From: Oribacterium sp.
GTDB taxonomy: Bacteria; Bacillota; Clostridia; Lachnospirales; Lachnospiraceae
Assembly (NCBI GenBank): GCA_024689585.1
Contig: JAILDF010000238.1
Coordinates: 1 to 32,646 of the forward strand
Reading direction: 5' to 3'
DNA length: 32,646 nt
This document shows, piece after piece, positions 30,924 through 32,646 of this stretch. The translations under genes were made by a program, and so were the position numbers. Every line of letters starts with the position of its first letter. Position 1 is the first letter of the stretch. Below the pieces are notes generated by a model. It had not been told where the DNA came from, did not search any database, and worked only from the letters and a program-made list of their open reading frames with translations.

Positions 30924-31868
30924 TTAAGCCTTCTTTGCAGCAGCCTGCTGAGCAGCAACTTCTGCAGCGAAATCCTCGTTCTTCTTCTCAAGGCCTTCAC
31001 CGGTCTCAAAACGGATAAATGTTACAATCTCGATTGTAGCATTCTCAGCCTTGGCAACAGAATCAACATACTGCTGAACTGACTGCTTGCCATCCTCAGC
31101 CTTAACGTATGTCTGATCAAGGAGACAGATCTCCTTAAGCTCCTTGTTGATACGTCCCTGAACCATACCTGCGATAACCTTCTCAGGAGCGTTTGGCTTC
31201 TCGTTCTTAGCTGCAGCTGTAAGGATCTCAGTCTCGCTTGCAAGATAAGCCTGATCAACTTCCTTACGTGATGTAAACTTAGGCTTAAGAGCAGCAACCT
31301 GCATAGCAATGTTCTTTGCCATCTCTACAACAGCGTCATTAACAACTGTTGACTTAACCTGAAGAAGAACACCGATACGTCCGCCGCCGTGTACGTAATC
31401 CTGTACGAAACCATCGTTCTCTGTAAGCTTCTGGAAACGACGGATGTGCATGTTCTCACCGATGATGGAAATCTCCTCTGAAAGCTGCTCTGCAACTGTT
31501 CTTGAGTTGTCAAGATCCCACTTCTCAGCAAGGAAAGCGTCGATATCAGCTGCCTCTGAATGAAGAGCCTGAGCTGCTACCTCAGCAACATATGTCTGGA
31601 ACTTCTCGTTCTTAGCAACGAAATCTGTCTCAGCATTAACCTCTACAACAACACCTGAGTGCTTGTCATCAGAAAGCTTTGTGAAAGAAACACCCTCAGC
31701 TGCGATTCTGCCGGCCTTCTTCTCTGCGCCTGCAAGACCCTGCTCTCTGAGGAAGTCTACTGCCTTGTCCATATCTCCGTCAGTTGCAGCGAGAGCCTTC
31801 TTACAAGCCATCATACCTGCACCTGTCATGTCACGTAACTCTTTAACCTGAGCTGCTGTAATTGCCAT
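30924..31868 (-). CDS. tsf: Elongation factor Ts
   Basis: EF-Ts is the nucleotide exchange factor that recycles EF-Tu. The 314-residue protein has the N-terminal UBA-like helix bundle with LRDMTGAGMMACKKAL, and the EF-Tu-interacting motif TDFVAKNE. Two core subdomains follow. The Ala-rich tail (AAEVAAQQAAAKKA) is longer than average for the family. A strong AGGAGG lies before the ATG. It follows rpsB after a 126-base gap with a hairpin, and unlike many relatives is not followed by pyrH. Confidence 0.97.
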   Translation of the reverse strand: MAITAAQVKELRDMTGAGMMACKKALAATDGDMDKAVDFLREQGLAGAEKKAGRIAAEGVSFTKLSDDKHSGVVVEVNAETDFVAKNEKFQTYVAEVAAQALHSEAADIDAFLAEKWDLDNSRTVAEQLSEEISIIGENMHIRRFQKLTENDGFVQDYVHGGGRIGVLLQVKSTVVNDAVVEMAKNIAMQVAALKPKFTSRKEVDQAYLASETEILTAAAKNEKPNAPEKVIAGMVQGRINKELKEICLLDQTYVKAEDGKQSVQQYVDSVAKAENATIEIVTFIRFETGEGLEKKNEDFAAEVAAQQAAAKKA

Positions 31869-31936
31869 TGTTGTATCCTCCTGGATTAATATATTATGGA
31901 AGAATAATCTTCACTTATTGTTTTTAAAATGAAATG

Positions 31937-31979
31937 AACCCAGCATTTAGCAATCTATTAAATTGTCTAATGCTGGGTT
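31937..31979 (-). terminator. Attenuator-like hairpin between rpsB and tsf
   Basis: AACCCAGCATT (31937-31947) pairs perfectly over 11 bases with AATGCTGGGTT (31969-31979), and the stem continues imperfectly inward. The following minus-strand sequence CATTTCATTTT is moderately T-rich. It starts 15 bases after the rpsB stop and may cause partial termination or set the rpsB:tsf ratio. Confidence 0.6.
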
Positions 31980-31994
31980 TATGTGTTTTCTTAA

Positions 31995-32646
31995 TTAAGC
32001 CTCTGCAACTACAGAATCGTCACCAGCTGTAGCAGCTGCTGCCTCTTCCTCAGTCATCTCGCCCTGCTTAGCCTCGATAACAGCATCAGCCATCTTGCCT
32101 ACGATAAGCTTGATAGCGCGGATAGCGTCATCATTTCCCGGGATAACATAATCAAGCTCCTCAGGATCAGCGTTTGTATCAGCGATACCGAAAAGTGTGA
32201 TTCCAAGTGTGCGAGCTTCCTTAACGCAGATCTTCTCCTTCTTAGGATCAACTACGAAGATTGCATCAGGAATCTGCTTCATATCCTTGATACCACCGAT
32301 GTTAGCCTCGAGCTTGTCCCACTCCTTCTTGATAAGAGCAACTTCCTTCTTAGGAAGAACTTCGAAAGTTCCGTCCTCAGCCATCTTCTCGATCTCCTTA
32401 AGACGATCGATACGAGTCTGGATTGTCTTGAAGTTTGTAAGCATACCGCCGAGCCATCTCTCGTTTACATAGAACTCACCGCAACGAAGAGCCTCTGACT
32501 TAACAGCGTCCTGAGCCTGCTTCTTTGTACCAACGAAAAGAACAGTTCCACCGTCCTGTACAAGCTTAACCATAGCATTGTAAGCATCGTCAACCATCTT
32601 TACTGTCTGCTGAAGATCGATGATGTGGATACCGTTACGCTCTGTG
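31995..32646 (-). CDS. rpsB: Ribosomal protein S2 (partial, 5' end outside the window)
   Basis: The visible C-terminal 216 residues belong to S2, which binds the 30S subunit near S1 and is needed for initiation. The reading frame enters at the window edge with [20 protein letters not shown]. It continues with [31 protein letters not shown], and [20 protein letters not shown]. It also has [20 protein letters not shown], all S2 signatures. The C-terminal tail is acidic and alanine-rich. About 30 N-terminal residues and the promoter lie beyond base 32646. The first in-window ATG (32597) is internal, not the start. Confidence 0.97.
   Translation of the reverse strand, partial: TERNGIHIIDLQQTVKMVDDAYNAMVKLVQDGGTVLFVGTKKQAQDAVKSEALRCGEFYVNERWLGGMLTNFKTIQTRIDRLKEIEKMAEDGTFEVLPKKEVALIKKEWDKLEANIGGIKDMKQIPDAIFVVDPKKEKICVKEARTLGITLFGIADTNADPEELDYVIPGNDDAIRAIKLIVGKMADAVIEAKQGEMTEEEAAAATAGDDSVVAEA

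Noticed and set aside
32197..32472. Plus-strand open frame of 91 codons
   Set aside because: It is antisense to rpsB, which is strongly conserved on the minus strand.

Overview
The window reads as a chromosomal segment of a Gram-positive Lachnospiraceae bacterium, plausibly close to Butyrivibrio or Pseudobutyrivibrio. The assignment is inferred from family-level protein features: PolC-type polymerase, an EF-G-like paralogue, DUF1846, a FliB-type methylase, the MEP isoprenoid genes, and the moderately AT-rich intergenic regions. No marker in the window fixes the genus. Every gene I can support lies on the minus strand, so transcription runs from high to low coordinates. I saw no rRNA, tRNA, CRISPR array or transposase gene.

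In transcription order the layout is: rpsB (5' end outside the window) and tsf; acylphosphatase and truA; two L,D-transpeptidase-type cell-wall genes, a tRNA-dihydrouridine synthase, a FliB-like protein, an unrecognised lipoprotein and a MATE transporter; a DUF1846 gene with its own promoter and terminator; the classic block pyrH-frr-uppS-cdsA-dxr-rseP-ispG followed by polC; tyrA; a divergent EF-G paralogue; and the envelope/chromosome operon plsX-acpP-rnc-smc-ftsY (ftsY runs off the window).

The core blocks link ribosome production and recycling (rpsB, tsf, frr), UMP phosphorylation (pyrH), undecaprenyl and phospholipid precursors (uppS, cdsA, dxr, ispG, plsX, acpP), and replication and segregation (polC, smc, ftsY). 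In many Firmicutes rpsB-tsf runs straight into pyrH-frr. Here the two halves are separated by about 9.8 kb holding nine unrelated genes.

The most unusual non-coding structure is a 312-base nested inverted-repeat element at 5848-6159, between the EF-G paralogue and the plsX promoter. It has 32-base terminal arms, a second long inner stem bordered by T tracts in both directions, and several internal hairpins, one closed by a GCAA tetraloop on the plus strand. It could be a MITE-like repeat, a structured RNA or an elaborate terminator. A second oddity is a perfect 46-base loopless palindrome at 8551-8596. Good sigma-A-type promoters are visible before plsX, tyrA, pyrH, the DUF1846 gene and the EF-G paralogue. 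Two of these have palindromes over the -10 region that look like operators.
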